Source: Acinetobacter dispersus
Lineage (GTDB): Bacteria > Pseudomonadota > Gammaproteobacteria > Pseudomonadales > Moraxellaceae
Direction: 5' to 3'
DNA: 64,000 bases
NCBI RefSeq assembly: GCF_009884975.1
Contig: NZ_CP041970.1
Location: 3,472,001 to 3,536,000 of the forward strand
The position numbers and the translations under genes were made by a program. Under the pieces are notes generated by a model. It did not search any database, had not been told where the DNA came from, and worked only from the letters and a program-made list of their open reading frames with translations. Positions 25,957 through 35,709 of the stretch are shown here, piece after piece (positions within the stretch are counted from its first letter, which is position 1; each line of letters opens with the position of its first letter).

Positions 25957-26538
25957 ATGAGTATATTTCTAATTCGGCATGCAGAGAGTGAAGCCAATAT
26001 CAACGGACGTACGTTATCTCACGCTTCGATTGCATTGAGTGAGAGGGGGCAACGGCAGGCTGAGCAGCTTTGTGAACGATTACCTCCAGTTGATCATGTG
26101 ATTATTTCTAAATATAAGAGAACTTATCAGACAGCAGAACCCATTTTGCATAAATATCAGTTGAGTGCAGAGATAGATGAAAACTTGCATGAATTTAGCT
26201 ATCTCTCAGAAAGGAGGTGTTTCAATACAAATATAGATGATCGTAAGTTATGGGTAAGTGCTTATTGGGAAAGGATGGATTATGACTATCGCGAGGCTGA
26301 TGATGCCGAGTCTTTTGCTGACTTGTATTCTCGGGTGCAACTATTTCATAACAAATTAAGGCAATTAGAACAGAAGTATACGGAAAAGAATTTAATGATT
26401 TTTACACATGGGCAATTTTTACAATTACTTCTGACTTTAAAGGATAGACCACAATCTTTAAGTCGAGAGCTGATGCAAAACTTCAGATCAGATTTAATTC
26501 ATCAGCCAATTCAAAATACAGCAATCTTTTTATTTTAA
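25957..26538 (+). CDS. Histidine phosphatase family protein
   Basis: The 193-residue protein begins MSIFLIRHAESEAN, the RHG/RHA catalytic motif of the phosphoglycerate-mutase-like fold; the His is phosphorylated in catalysis. A second conserved element, SKYKRTYQTAEPIL, supplies arginine. FTHGQFLQLLL near residue 150 supplies the second catalytic His. The middle part is unlike well-known members, so the substrate is open. It stands alone, with AT-rich flanks. Confidence 0.85.
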   Translation: MSIFLIRHAESEANINGRTLSHASIALSERGQRQAEQLCERLPPVDHVIISKYKRTYQTAEPILHKYQLSAEIDENLHEFSYLSERRCFNTNIDDRKLWVSAYWERMDYDYREADDAESFADLYSRVQLFHNKLRQLEQKYTEKNLMIFTHGQFLQLLLTLKDRPQSLSRELMQNFRSDLIHQPIQNTAIFLF

Positions 26539-26551
26539 TGCCTCTAAAGAC

Positions 26552-26581
26552 CTCATCCCTAACATCTGAGCTAGGGATGAG
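26552..26581. terminator. Hairpin between convergent genes
   Basis: A perfect 10-bp stem, CTCATCCCTA / TAGGGATGAG, with a ten-base loop lies between the phosphatase and hemF stops. T-tracts are weak on both sides, so terminator function is likely but not certain. Confidence 0.6.
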
Positions 26582-26588
26582 TAATATA

Positions 26589-27566
<978 letters not shown>

Positions 27567-27582
27567 TCAAAACATAAAACCC

Positions 27583-27626
27583 ATAAAAAAAGTAAGGGTT
27601 TTTTATTTTTTACAATAAAAACCCTT
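27583..27626 (-). terminator. Intrinsic terminator of ribA
   Basis: AAGGGTTTTTTA / TAAAAACCCTT folds with a ten-base loop. In the minus direction it is followed by AC and a T7 tract, about 35 bases after the ribA stop. Confidence 0.8.
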
Positions 27627-27661
27627 TAACTGATTTATTTTTAAACGTTTTGAAAAGTGAA

Positions 27662-28264
27662 TTAAAAGTCATCTTTTTTATAGAGATGATCCATACGCTC
27701 ACGTTTGGTTTTTAAATATTGTTCATTGAATGGATTGCGGCCTACTGTTAAAGGAACACGCTCAACCACATTGATACCGAGATCAGTTAAGGCTTTTAAT
27801 TTAAGCGGGTTATTGGTCAGTAGTTTCACTTCTTTGACTTGAAGATGATCGAGCATAATGCTGCACATATCATAACGACGCGCATCAGCAGGCAAATTCA
27901 ATAACAGGTTCGCATCAACAGTGTCATGTCCTTGATCTTGCAAGGCATAAGCACGAATCTTATTGGTTAAACCAATACCACGGCCTTCTTGACGAAGATA
28001 AAGAATCACGCCTTGGCCAGCTTCATTGATCAAGCTTTGTGTGGCCTGAAGTTGTGGTCCACAATCACATTTGAGTGAAGCGAAAGCATCGCCTGTTAAG
28101 CATTCAGAGTGGATGCGGACAAGTACAGGCTGATCTGGAGCCGTTTCTAAACCTTTAGATAGCGCCACATGTTCTTCACCTGTTGCAGGGTCTTGAAACA
28201 CGGAAATATTGAAGTCACCAAAAGCGGTGGGTAGCTTTGATGTTGCAATAAATTCAATCGGCAC
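27662..28264 (-). CDS. ribA: GTP cyclohydrolase II
   Basis: RibA opens the GTP ring in the first step of riboflavin synthesis. I place the start at GTG 28264 ([16 protein letters not shown]), with GAG six bases upstream. The longer frame to 28348 adds 28 residues unlike the family. The 200-residue product has the zinc-binding cysteines in [15 protein letters not shown] and the catalytic segment [10 protein letters not shown]. The C-terminal [13 protein letters not shown] motif is also present. It is a stand-alone RibA without the RibB domain. Confidence 0.95.
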   Translation of the reverse strand: MPIEFIATSKLPTAFGDFNISVFQDPATGEEHVALSKGLETAPDQPVLVRIHSECLTGDAFASLKCDCGPQLQATQSLINEAGQGVILYLRQEGRGIGLTNKIRAYALQDQGHDTVDANLLLNLPADARRYDMCSIMLDHLQVKEVKLLTNNPLKLKALTDLGINVVERVPLTVGRNPFNEQYLKTKRERMDHLYKKDDF

Positions 28265-28386
28265 AGAGAGCTCACTATGATAATAAAAACAGTTCGAGTA
28301 TAGCCTAATGTATGAAGATTGCGTGAACTGGAATTTCTGATTTTTCACATAACTTTTTCTTTTTCATACAAAGCACACAATAATGG

Positions 28387-28416
28387 TTGATAAACAGTGA
28401 CATAATTCAGGATAAT
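28387..28416 (+). promoter_or_regulatory. Probable promoter of dxs
   Basis: TTGATA and GATAAT are separated by 18 bases, giving a start near 28423 and a leader of about 150 bases before the dxs ATG. Confidence 0.5.
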
Positions 28417-28570
28417 CTACGGGTCATTCTTTAAAATTTGCATGAGAATGTTCAGCACTACATCATTCGCACGTGTGGCTGATTGAAGGTAGATCATATT
28501 TAATTGTATGATTGCCCCCATTTAAAACCCAGCTTCGGACTTGCCAGGCTTAAAAAGGCTTTGCCACATT

Positions 28571-30466
28571 ATGTTGTATACCGAAATTCCAACTCAGCGC
28601 CCTGTTACGCCATTGTTAGATGAGATTGATCATCCACAACAATTACGTCAGCTCGAGCAAAGCCAACTCGCACAAGTGGCGGATGAGTTGCGTCAATATA
28701 TTTTGTATGCGGCAGGGCAAAGTGGTGGACACTTTGGCGCAAATTTAGGTGTAGTCGAACTAACCGTTGCGCTGCATTATTGTTTTAATACACCAGATGA
28801 CCGTTTAGTGTGGGATGTGGGCCACCAAGCTTATCCACATAAAGTGCTTACTGGTCGTCGTGATCGAATTACCACGATTCGTAGTAAAGATGGTTTGGCT
28901 GCGTTCCCTGCACGTGATGAATCTGAGTTCGATACCTTTGGTGTTGGACATTCTTCTACTGCGATTTCTGCTGGTTTGGGCATGGCCTTGGCACGTCGTT
29001 ATCAGAACGATCCGTGCGACGTTGTGGCAATCGTTGGTGATGGCGCAATGACGGCAGGTATGGCTTTTGAAGCAATGAATGATGCGGTTGCTCATGATGC
29101 CGATTTGATCGTGGTCTTAAATGATAACGATATGTCGATCTCTTGTAGTACAGGTGGTTTTGCAAAACACTTGGCTGCGATTTGGGAAACAGGTCAATTG
29201 GTCAATGTGAATGAACTAGGTGAAGCCTATGTTCAGCCACATCCAAAGTGGACGTATAATTCTCGCTTACACCAAGCTGCGACAGATGCAGCCGATAATT
29301 TATTTAAAGCGATTGGTTTTGATTATTTTGGGCCATTTGATGGTCATGATGTGGAACAGCTAGCGCAAGTTTTTCATGCGCTTAAAAAGCGTAAAGGTCC
29401 ACGTCTGGTTCATATTTATACTAAAAAAGGTAAAGGATTCGCACCAGCGGAAGCAGATCCGATTACCTATCATGCGATTACTAAAATTGCGCCAGCCGCA
29501 GCAGCACCCGTAAAAAAATCGCCTCCTAAGTACTCAGATGTCTTTGGGCAATGGCTATGTGATGAGGCGGCACAAGATGATCGCTTACTCGCGATTACGC
29601 CTGCGATGTGTGAAGGCTCTGGCATGGTTAAATTTGCGCAGCAATATCCTGAGCGTTTCTTTGATGTTGCCATTGCAGAACAGCATGCAGTGACTTTAGC
29701 TGCAGGTATGGCATGTGAAGGTCTTAAACCTGTTGTTGCGATTTATTCAACCTTCTTGCAACGTGGTTATGATCAATTGATCCATGATGTTGCCTTGCAA
29801 AATCTGGACGTCACCTTTGGTATTGATCGTGCTGGTTTGGTGGGTGAAGATGGCCCAACCCATGCCGGTGCGTATGATTATGCTTATATGCGTACCGTAC
29901 CTAACATGGTGATCATGGCGCCGAAAGACGAAAATGAATGCCGCCAAATGCTGCATACAGCTTATCTTTATAAAGGGCCAACGGCAGTGCGCTATCCACG
30001 TGGGGTAGGTACAGGCGTTGAGATTCAACAGCAGATGACAGCGATGGAAATTGGTAAGGCTGAAATCGTTGCTGAATTTAATGTGGATGCTGAACAGCAG
30101 ATCAGTGTCCTTGCTTTTGGTAGTCGTGTTGCAGCATCTGTAGACGCCGCTCAGCAATTTGCGAACAAACACTCGATGGGTGTGCGTGTTGTGAATATGC
30201 GTTTTGTGAAGCCATTGGATGAGCAAATACTTCGTGATTTGGCTCCACAGACCCAACTGTTTGTAACGGTAGAAGAACATGCTGTGATGGCGGGTGCTGG
30301 CAGTGCCGTGAATGAATTCTTGGCACAAGCACGCATTCTCAAACCGATCTTGAATCTTGGTTTAGCAGATACCTTCTTGCATCAAGCAACACATCAACAA
30401 ATGTTGCAAGATAGTGGTTTAGATGCTCAAGGAATCTTAGCCTCAATTGAGCAAGCTTGTTTTTAA
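28571..30466 (+). CDS. dxs: 1-deoxy-D-xylulose-5-phosphate synthase
   Basis: Dxs condenses pyruvate and glyceraldehyde 3-phosphate in the first step of the MEP isoprenoid pathway, also feeding thiamine and pyridoxal synthesis. I start at ATG 28571 ([16 protein letters not shown]). The product of about 631 residues has the thiamine-diphosphate motif GDGAMTAG...NDNDMS and the glycolytic-substrate loop [22 protein letters not shown] lies near the active site, and the C-terminal transketolase domain ends in [16 protein letters not shown]. All main residues are present. Confidence 0.97.
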   Translation: MLYTEIPTQRPVTPLLDEIDHPQQLRQLEQSQLAQVADELRQYILYAAGQSGGHFGANLGVVELTVALHYCFNTPDDRLVWDVGHQAYPHKVLTGRRDRITTIRSKDGLAAFPARDESEFDTFGVGHSSTAISAGLGMALARRYQNDPCDVVAIVGDGAMTAGMAFEAMNDAVAHDADLIVVLNDNDMSISCSTGGFAKHLAAIWETGQLVNVNELGEAYVQPHPKWTYNSRLHQAATDAADNLFKAIGFDYFGPFDGHDVEQLAQVFHALKKRKGPRLVHIYTKKGKGFAPAEADPITYHAITKIAPAAAAPVKKSPPKYSDVFGQWLCDEAAQDDRLLAITPAMCEGSGMVKFAQQYPERFFDVAIAEQHAVTLAAGMACEGLKPVVAIYSTFLQRGYDQLIHDVALQNLDVTFGIDRAGLVGEDGPTHAGAYDYAYMRTVPNMVIMAPKDENECRQMLHTAYLYKGPTAVRYPRGVGTGVEIQQQMTAMEIGKAEIVAEFNVDAEQQISVLAFGSRVAASVDAAQQFANKHSMGVRVVNMRFVKPLDEQILRDLAPQTQLFVTVEEHAVMAGAGSAVNEFLAQARILKPILNLGLADTFLHQATHQQMLQDSGLDAQGILASIEQACF

Positions 30467-30485
30467 TCTATAAGCTCATGTAAAA

Positions 30486-30553
30486 GCGAAAATAATTTTT
30501 CGCAACATTTTTCCCCTAAAAGCGCTTATATTTGCTAGAATATACGCGCTTTT
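30486..30553 (+). other. Inverted repeats in the dxs-suhB gap
   Basis: GCGAAAA / TTTTCGC (30486-30503), followed by a T5 tract, could be a weak dxs terminator. AAAAGCGC (30518-30525) and GCGCTTTT (30546-30553) bracket a TAGAAT -10-like hexamer (30536-30541). The second pair may be an operator or chance. Confidence 0.4.
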
Positions 30554-30599
30554 ATGCATTATTCTTTGTCAAAATCTTCAAATTTGTAGTGGGTGTTCA

Positions 30600-31429
30600 A
30601 TGGAACCTATGGTGGTTATGGCTGCGCGTGCGGCTCAAACAGTTGGTCAAGAGCTTTTAAAGGCACATCAAAATCGTCATAAACTCGATTTGCAAGTTGA
30701 AGAAAAAGGCATCGATGGTCCAGTAACGCGTGTCATCGTTACTTGGAACAACTTACAATTGATACTCTCCGCAAAAGCTATAAAAACCACAGCTTCCTTG
30801 GTGAAGAGTTTGGTATGCAAGAAGGTAAAGGTCACGATGCAGATTGGTGCTGGGTGATTGATCCTTTAGATGGCACACAAAACTTTATCAACGGTCTTCC
30901 GCATTTCTGTATTTCTATTGCTGTACAACACAAAGGCGTAACTCAACACGGTGTGATCTATGATCCTGTACGTGATGAATTATTCTCTGCAAGCCGTGGT
31001 CGCGGTGCAGTGATGAATCAGCGCCGTATCCGTGTCAATGTAAAAGAAAGCTTAGAAAATACTTTCCTTGCTGTTGGTCATCCATACCGTGCAAAGCGTA
31101 ATGGCGAAATTGTTTCTTATGCTGAACAACATTTTGCTTCATTATTGGCTGTTACTAAATCAGGTGCGCAAATTCGCCGTGGTGGTTCAGCTGCACTTGA
31201 TTTGGCTTATGTTGCTGCAGGCCGTTTTGATGGTTTCTTTGAGCTTGGCTTAAAACCGTGGGATATCGCTGCAGGTGAGTTGATTGTGAAAGAAGCGGGT
31301 GGTGTTATTGTTGATGCTCGTGGTGGCAATGATTCATTGGATAATGGTCAAGTCCTTGCGTGTTCACTCAAGATGTTAAAGCCATTGATGCAAACAGTAG
31401 TTCCTGCTTGGGGCGATGCTGCAAAATAA
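30600..31429 (+). pseudogene. suhB: Inositol-1-monophosphatase, frameshifted in this sequence
   Basis: Two overlapping frames together make one SuhB. Frame 1 from ATG 30600 reads MEPMVVMAARAAQTVGQELL to GPVTRV, then loses all likeness. Frame 3 resumes with YLEQLTIDTLRKSYKNHSFLG and continues with IDPLDGTQNFINGLPHF and the metal-binding KPWDIAAGELIVKEAGG. One missing G after position 30734 (GTC-ATC for expected GTC-GAT-C) explains the shift; the full gene would be 276 residues. SuhB hydrolyses inositol phosphate and also joins rRNA antitermination complexes. Everything else in the gene is intact. It may be a true recent mutation or a sequencing error. Confidence 0.88.
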
Positions 31430-31443
31430 TTTGCCGAATTCTA

Positions 31444-31472
31444 AAAAGCCCTCAATATTGGAGGGCTTTTTT
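31444..31472 (+). terminator. Intrinsic terminator of suhB
   Basis: AAGCCCTC, AATATTG, GAGGGCTT followed by T6, 15 bases after the suhB stop. Confidence 0.88.
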
Positions 31473-31501
31473 ATGCGTCATTCGAAATAAGGTAAAATCA
31501 A

Positions 31502-32071
31502 TTGCTGAACTATTTTATTGGTTCAGGTGGTGCTGGTAAGACTACTACAGCCAAGTTGCTCTCGGCGGAGTTTGGTTTTGACTACTATGATTTAGATGAA
31601 TATTTTATGCAGAGGGAAGGAGATATTACTCAGTACATTATTCAACATGGTTATAAAGAATATGCAGCGCGTAACATTCAGCTTTTTATACAGCTTCAAA
31701 TAAAATACGATTTGAATAAAATAATGATCATTGTATGTTCCTCTGGATTTATGACCTATCCTCATGATATTCACCAAGACTATATAAAAATCAAAGATGA
31801 AATAGAGAGCCATATTTTTACTTTTTTAATGTTGCCTTCACTCGTATTGGAAACATGTGTTCAAGAAATCGTAGCAAGGCAGATGAATCGAGCTTACTTG
31901 AATCTTGTTCGAGCAAAAGAAGAATTAAAGATTAGGCAGAGATTTCAGCTTTATTCGAATTTGAAGTGTCGGGTACTTTTGACGGATCAGATCCCTGATC
32001 AAGTTGCTGCAAATGTGAAACAAATACTGGATACCCTTAATAAAGTAAAGCAAGGATCTAATAAATCTTAG
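31502..32071 (+). CDS. P-loop kinase-like protein (shikimate-kinase-like)
   Basis: The frame opens at TTG 31502 with AAGG about ten bases upstream. The Walker A sequence GSGGAGKTT begins at residue 7, so the frame must start close to here. FDYYDLDEYF after it resembles the D-x-D region of shikimate/gluconate kinases. The rest (189 residues in all) has MIIVCSSGFMTYP and a Gln/Arg-rich lid-like helix (EIVARQMNRAYLNLVRAKEEL). It is much more AT-rich than its neighbours. It is not the housekeeping AroK. Substrate unknown. Confidence 0.7.
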   Translation: MLNYFIGSGGAGKTTTAKLLSAEFGFDYYDLDEYFMQREGDITQYIIQHGYKEYAARNIQLFIQLQIKYDLNKIMIIVCSSGFMTYPHDIHQDYIKIKDEIESHIFTFLMLPSLVLETCVQEIVARQMNRAYLNLVRAKEELKIRQRFQLYSNLKCRVLLTDQIPDQVAANVKQILDTLNKVKQGSNKS

Positions 32072-32246
32072 CTTAACTGTACAATAAGAATGTTAACAAA
32101 AGAGTAAGGCATAATAGGTTTTTAACTTGCTGATAATTATGTTTATATTGAAATATAAATTATTTTAAATGCGTTGTTTTGAGGTCGTCATTATCGTCTG
32201 GCTACAAATAATAAAGGAGACTAAATAGAAAAACCTATTAAAAAAG

Positions 32247-32274
32247 GTGACTTTTAAAATTATTCTGCTATAAT
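32247..32274 (+). promoter_or_regulatory. Promoter of the structured leader and helicase
   Basis: GTGACT (32247-32252) and a perfect TATAAT (32269-32274) have a 16-base spacer. Transcription would start near 32281, about 270 bases before the helicase ATG. The upstream part of this gap (32072-32246) holds nothing recognisable. Confidence 0.65.
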
Positions 32275-32280
32275 CCGCCC

Positions 32281-32510
32281 ACGCACTTAAATTCCAGTTC
32301 ATTACCTGAACATTCAGTTCTATTCATATTAGCGCACGCTGTCCGTAGAGAGGACCACATCTTGCGCCCAAATCGCTTAGCGATTCTTCAGGTTGAAGCA
32401 GTAATCAAGCGTGCGTTTAGTCCACATCGTCGTTATTCGGATCGCCGCTGAACTTCATCTATTTTTCAGCTTGAGTCGCTTTGCCGCTTGTTGCCGATGT
32501 CTATTTTTTT
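32281..32510 (+). ncRNA. Structured leader RNA or small RNA upstream of the DEAD-box helicase
   Basis: A 10-bp helix with one G-U pair (32331-32340 with 32408-32417; core CGCACGCT / AGCGTGCG) encloses three hairpins. These are GTCC / GGAC (32341-32355), AATCGC-TTA-GCGATT (32371-32385) and CTTCA-GGT-TGAAG (32386-32398). A second domain is closed by ACATCG (32424-32429) with CGATGT (32495-32500) and holds GCTGAA / TTCAGC (32447-32470). A CTA and seven T residues follow directly, as in an attenuator or intrinsic terminator. No open frame lies inside. It could control the helicase gene in cis or be a separate RNA of about 230 bases. I do not recognise the family. Confidence 0.6.
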
Positions 32511-32551
32511 GTATTTATTAAAATGGAGCACCCATTAGGGTGAAACTCTCT

Positions 32552-34474
32552 ATGAGCAAAACTTTTGCCGAATTTTCTTTACACGAAACCTTACAACAAG
32601 CGCTTGAAGGTTTAGGTTTTACCACTCCAACTCCTGTGCAAGAACAAGCGATTCCCGCTGCGTTAGAAGGGAAAGATTTATTAGTTTCGAGCCAAACTGG
32701 TTCAGGTAAAACAGCTGCATTTTTACTTCCAACGTTAAATGCATTAGCAGGCGAAGAAGCATTTGTTTCTTTCAAAGACCGCATGAAAGCGGTAACTCAG
32801 CCTACTATTTTAGTTATTTCTCCTACACGTGAATTGGCTCAGCAAGTAAGCCAAGACGCGATTGCATTTGTACGTCACATGAAAGGTGTTCGTATTGCTG
32901 CAATCATGGGCGGTATGCCTTTTGGTAAACAAATTCAACAGCTTAAAGGTGCACAAGTTGTCGTTGCGACTCCAGGTCGTTTACTTGACCTTGTAAACCG
33001 TCGTCAAATTAAACTTGATAAAGTTGAATCATTAATTGTTGATGAAGCAGACCGCATGCTTGATCTAGGCTTCTCTGAAGATCTAGAAGCAATTGGTGAA
33101 TTAGCTGCAAATCGTAAACAAACATTAATGTTCTCTGCAACATTTGCGGATCGTATTATTCGTCTTGCTGAACGCATGATGAATGATCCACAACGTATTG
33201 CAATCGAAACTGGTCATAGCACCAACACTGATGTAACGCAAACATTGCATTGGACAGACGGTTTTGAACACAAGAAAAAATTACTTACGCATTGGTTATC
33301 TGACGAATCAGTAGATCAAGCAGTTGTATTCGCAAGCACGCAAGAAGATACAGATATGCTTGCTGAAGAACTAGCTGAAGCTGGTCACTCAGTTGTTGCG
33401 TTGCACGGTGCAATGCCACAAACCGTTCGTAACCGTCGTTTACGTAGTATTCGTGAAGGTCGTGCAAAAATCTTAGTTGCAACTGACGTTGCAGCGCGTG
33501 GTTTAGACGTACCAACAATTTCACACGTAATTAACTTCGGTTTACCAATGAAAAACGAAGACTATGTACACCGTATCGGTCGTACAGGTCGTGCTGGTCG
33601 TACAGGTCAAGCCGTTACTTTAGCGACTTACCGTGAGCGTGGCAAAATCCGTGCTTTAGAAGATTATTTAGATGCACGTTTGAATGTATCTGAAATTGAA
33701 GGTTTAGAGCCATCTCCACCGCCTGCTCGTTCAGGTCGTGATGGTGGCGGTCGTGGCCGTGATGGCGGTGGTCGTGGTCGTGGCGGCCGTGATGGCGGTC
33801 GTGGCGGTTTCGGTGGCGGTCGTCGTTTTGAAGGCGAAAGCAGCTTCAAACGTCGTGAAGGTGGTGAGGACCGTCCACGCCGTAGCTTTGATGACAAGCC
33901 ACGTGGCGAACGTCCATCATTTGGTGGTGAAGATCGTCCACGTCGTGAGTTCAACTCAGATCGTCCACGTCGCGAAGGTGGTTTCGAAGACCGTCCAAAG
34001 CGTAGTTTCGGTGGTGAAGATCGTCCACGTCGCGAGTTCAACTCAGATCGCCCACGTCGTGAAGGTGGTTTTGAAGATCGTCCAAAGCGTAGCTTTGGTG
34101 GTGAAGACCGTCCACGTCGCGAGTTCAATTCTGACCGTCCACGTCGTGAAGGTGGTTTCAACGATAAACCGCGTTTTGACTCGAATGATGACAACCGTGG
34201 TAACCGCGTAGATTACAAACCACGTCGTGAAGGTAGCTTCGGCGACCGTCCAAAGCGTGATTTTGGTGATCGTCCTGCTCAACGTGAAGGTGGTTTTGGT
34301 GATCGTCCAAAACGTAGTTTCGGTGGTGAAGACCGTCCAAAGCGTAGCTTCGGTGGCGAAGATCGTCCAAAACGCAGTTTCGGTGGTGAAGATCGTCCAA
34401 AACGTGATTTCGGTGATCGTCCACAACGTGAAGGTGGCTTCGGTGGTGACCGTCGTCGCAAAAACGATTTTTAA
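32552..34474 (+). CDS. DEAD-box RNA helicase with Arg/Gly-rich repeat tail
   Basis: I start at ATG 32552 with AGGGTG nine bases upstream. The 640-residue protein has the full helicase core: SSQTGSGKT (motif I), PTRELA (Ia), VDEADRMLD (II), MFSATF (III), ATDVAARGLDVP (V) and HRIGRTGRAG (VI). It unwinds short RNA duplexes, probably in ribosome assembly or RNA decay. The last 240 residues are a disordered Arg/Gly/Asp/Phe tail with tandem repeats, including three 29-residue units and a run of ten-residue GGEDRPKRSF units. It resembles RhlE/SrmB-type helicases, and the long leader suggests RNA-level control. Confidence 0.93.
   Translation: MSKTFAEFSLHETLQQALEGLGFTTPTPVQEQAIPAALEGKDLLVSSQTGSGKTAAFLLPTLNALAGEEAFVSFKDRMKAVTQPTILVISPTRELAQQVSQDAIAFVRHMKGVRIAAIMGGMPFGKQIQQLKGAQVVVATPGRLLDLVNRRQIKLDKVESLIVDEADRMLDLGFSEDLEAIGELAANRKQTLMFSATFADRIIRLAERMMNDPQRIAIETGHSTNTDVTQTLHWTDGFEHKKKLLTHWLSDESVDQAVVFASTQEDTDMLAEELAEAGHSVVALHGAMPQTVRNRRLRSIREGRAKILVATDVAARGLDVPTISHVINFGLPMKNEDYVHRIGRTGRAGRTGQAVTLATYRERGKIRALEDYLDARLNVSEIEGLEPSPPPARSGRDGGGRGRDGGGRGRGGRDGGRGGFGGGRRFEGESSFKRREGGEDRPRRSFDDKPRGERPSFGGEDRPRREFNSDRPRREGGFEDRPKRSFGGEDRPRREFNSDRPRREGGFEDRPKRSFGGEDRPRREFNSDRPRREGGFNDKPRFDSNDDNRGNRVDYKPRREGSFGDRPKRDFGDRPAQREGGFGDRPKRSFGGEDRPKRSFGGEDRPKRSFGGEDRPKRDFGDRPQREGGFGGDRRRKNDF
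33923..34410 (+). repeat. Tandem repeats in the helicase tail
   Basis: An 87-bp unit begins at 33923, 34010 and 34097 (the third diverges near its end). From about 34303 a 30-bp unit encoding GGEDRPKRSF recurs three to four times. The units are near-identical at DNA level, a substrate for copy-number change by slippage. Confidence 0.85.
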
Positions 34475-34498
34475 TCGTTAAAAACCGATAAAAAGAAG

Positions 34499-34526
34499 AA
34501 GCCAGTTGAAAAACTGGCTTTTTTAT
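34499..34526 (+). terminator. Intrinsic terminator of the helicase gene
   Basis: AAGCCAGTT, GAAA, AACTGGCTT followed by T6. Confidence 0.9.
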
Positions 34527-34584
34527 TTTCTGTTAGTCATGTAAAATCTAAAAAATGTGTACTAATTCAAATTTTATATAAGAA

Positions 34585-34797
34585 ATGAATAGCGTTAAGC
34601 AAAATAACAGTCTTTTGAGTCAAATATGGTCATTCATGTGTAGTGAAGGGCTGCCGTGTCTATTTGTGATTCTGATGCTATGTAATGGCTTGTTTTTCGC
34701 TTATGCACTTTTTGACACCAATCATTCTGATTCTCTTAATGTCAATTCTCATCAAACTACCAGCCAAAGCGTTTCAAAGAATAACTACATAAATTAA
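34585..34797 (+). CDS. Small single-pass membrane protein
   Basis: The 70-residue frame has one strong membrane segment (about residues 22-44, LPCLFVILMLCNGLFFAYALF) and a Ser/Asn-rich tail. The upstream AAGAA is a weak ribosome site. It lies between a terminator and the mla promoter and has no recognised relatives. The hydrophobic segment makes it more convincing than a chance frame, but it is short and may not be real. Confidence 0.5.
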   Translation: MNSVKQNNSLLSQIWSFMCSEGLPCLFVILMLCNGLFFAYALFDTNHSDSLNVNSHQTTSQSVSKNNYIN

Positions 34798-34890
34798 ATA
34801 ATCTTCATACATCAGTTATCAAAATAAAAACAAGCGTTTAATCTTTCAGTGTATAGTATGCGTGCATAAAAAGTGCAGGAATATGCCATT

Positions 34891-35709
34891 ATGAATAACA
34901 AATCTCCTCTCGATACAGAAGCTTTAATTGAAGTTAAAAATTTGAGCTTTAATCGAGGAGAACGCGTCATTTATGACGATATCAGTCTTAAAATTCGACG
35001 TGGTCAAATTACTGCAATTATGGGACCGTCTGGTACGGGTAAGACGACTTTATTACGTTTGATTGGCGGTCAATTGCTTCCTGATCATGGTGAAGTGCTG
35101 CTCGATGGTAAAGATATTGCGACAATGTCGCGTCAAGAATTATTCGCTGCACGTGCACGTATGGGAATGCTATTCCAGAGTGGTGCATTATTTACCGATA
35201 TGTCGACTTATGAAAATGTCGCTTTTCCCATCCGCGCACATACCAAATTACCTGAACATATTATTGCAGAGTTAGTTGCGTTAAAACTCGAATCTGTCGG
35301 TTTGCGTGGAGCTGAGCAGTTAATGCCATCGGAGCTTTCAGGCGGGATGAACCGTCGTGTGGCTTTGGCACGTGCGATTGCATTAGATCCTGAACTGATT
35401 ATGTACGATGAGCCATTTGCTGGCCAAGATCCAATCGTGATGGGGGTTTTAACCCGCTTAATCCGTTCTTTGCGTGATGCTTTAGATTTAACCACGATTA
35501 TCGTCTCGCATGATGTTGCAGAGACCTTGTCGATTGCTGACTATATTTATGTGGTGGCAGAAGGCAAAATTCAGGGTGAAGGTACGCCAGAACAATTAAA
35601 AAATCATGCATCGCCATTTGTACGTCAGTTTTTAACAGGTTCAATTGAAGGGCCTGTGGAATATCAATTCACTCATCAAGCATATTTAGATAACGAGGTT
35701 CGTCCATGA
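34891..35709 (+). CDS. mlaF: Phospholipid ABC transporter ATP-binding protein MlaF
   Basis: I start at ATG 34891, with AGGA ten bases upstream, giving 272 residues. Motifs in order are Walker A GPSGTGKT, the Q-loop region MLFQSGALF, signature LSGGMNRR, Walker B ELIMYDEPFAG and the switch VSHDV. MlaF powers the inner-membrane Mla complex, which moves phospholipids between the outer and inner membranes to keep outer-membrane lipid asymmetry. It is the first gene of mlaFEDCB, and its stop overlaps mlaE by four bases (ATGA). A TATAGT -10-like element lies at 34852-34857. Confidence 0.96.
   Translation: MNNKSPLDTEALIEVKNLSFNRGERVIYDDISLKIRRGQITAIMGPSGTGKTTLLRLIGGQLLPDHGEVLLDGKDIATMSRQELFAARARMGMLFQSGALFTDMSTYENVAFPIRAHTKLPEHIIAELVALKLESVGLRGAEQLMPSELSGGMNRRVALARAIALDPELIMYDEPFAGQDPIVMGVLTRLIRSLRDALDLTTIIVSHDVAETLSIADYIYVVAEGKIQGEGTPEQLKNHASPFVRQFLTGSIEGPVEYQFTHQAYLDNEVRP

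Noticed and set aside
28541..28570. Upstream GTG/ATG-like start adding ten residues to dxs
   Set aside because: The extra residues have no family likeness and ATG 28571 gives the expected N-terminus.
29747..30328. 193-residue frame antisense to dxs
   Set aside because: dxs is unmistakable on the other strand; this frame has no motif.
32331..32417. tRNA, tmRNA, SRP or RNase P RNA as identity of the structured leader
   Set aside because: None of their signature sequences (T-loop GTTCRANNC, SRP GGAAGCAGCC tip, RNase P core) is present.
33664..34194. 176-residue antisense frame rich in Arg/Pro/Ser over the helicase tail
   Set aside because: It arises from the repetitive Arg/Gly codons of the real gene and has no ribosome site or independent homology.
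34043..34426. 127-residue Thr/Phe-rich antisense frame
   Set aside because: Another shadow of the same repeats.
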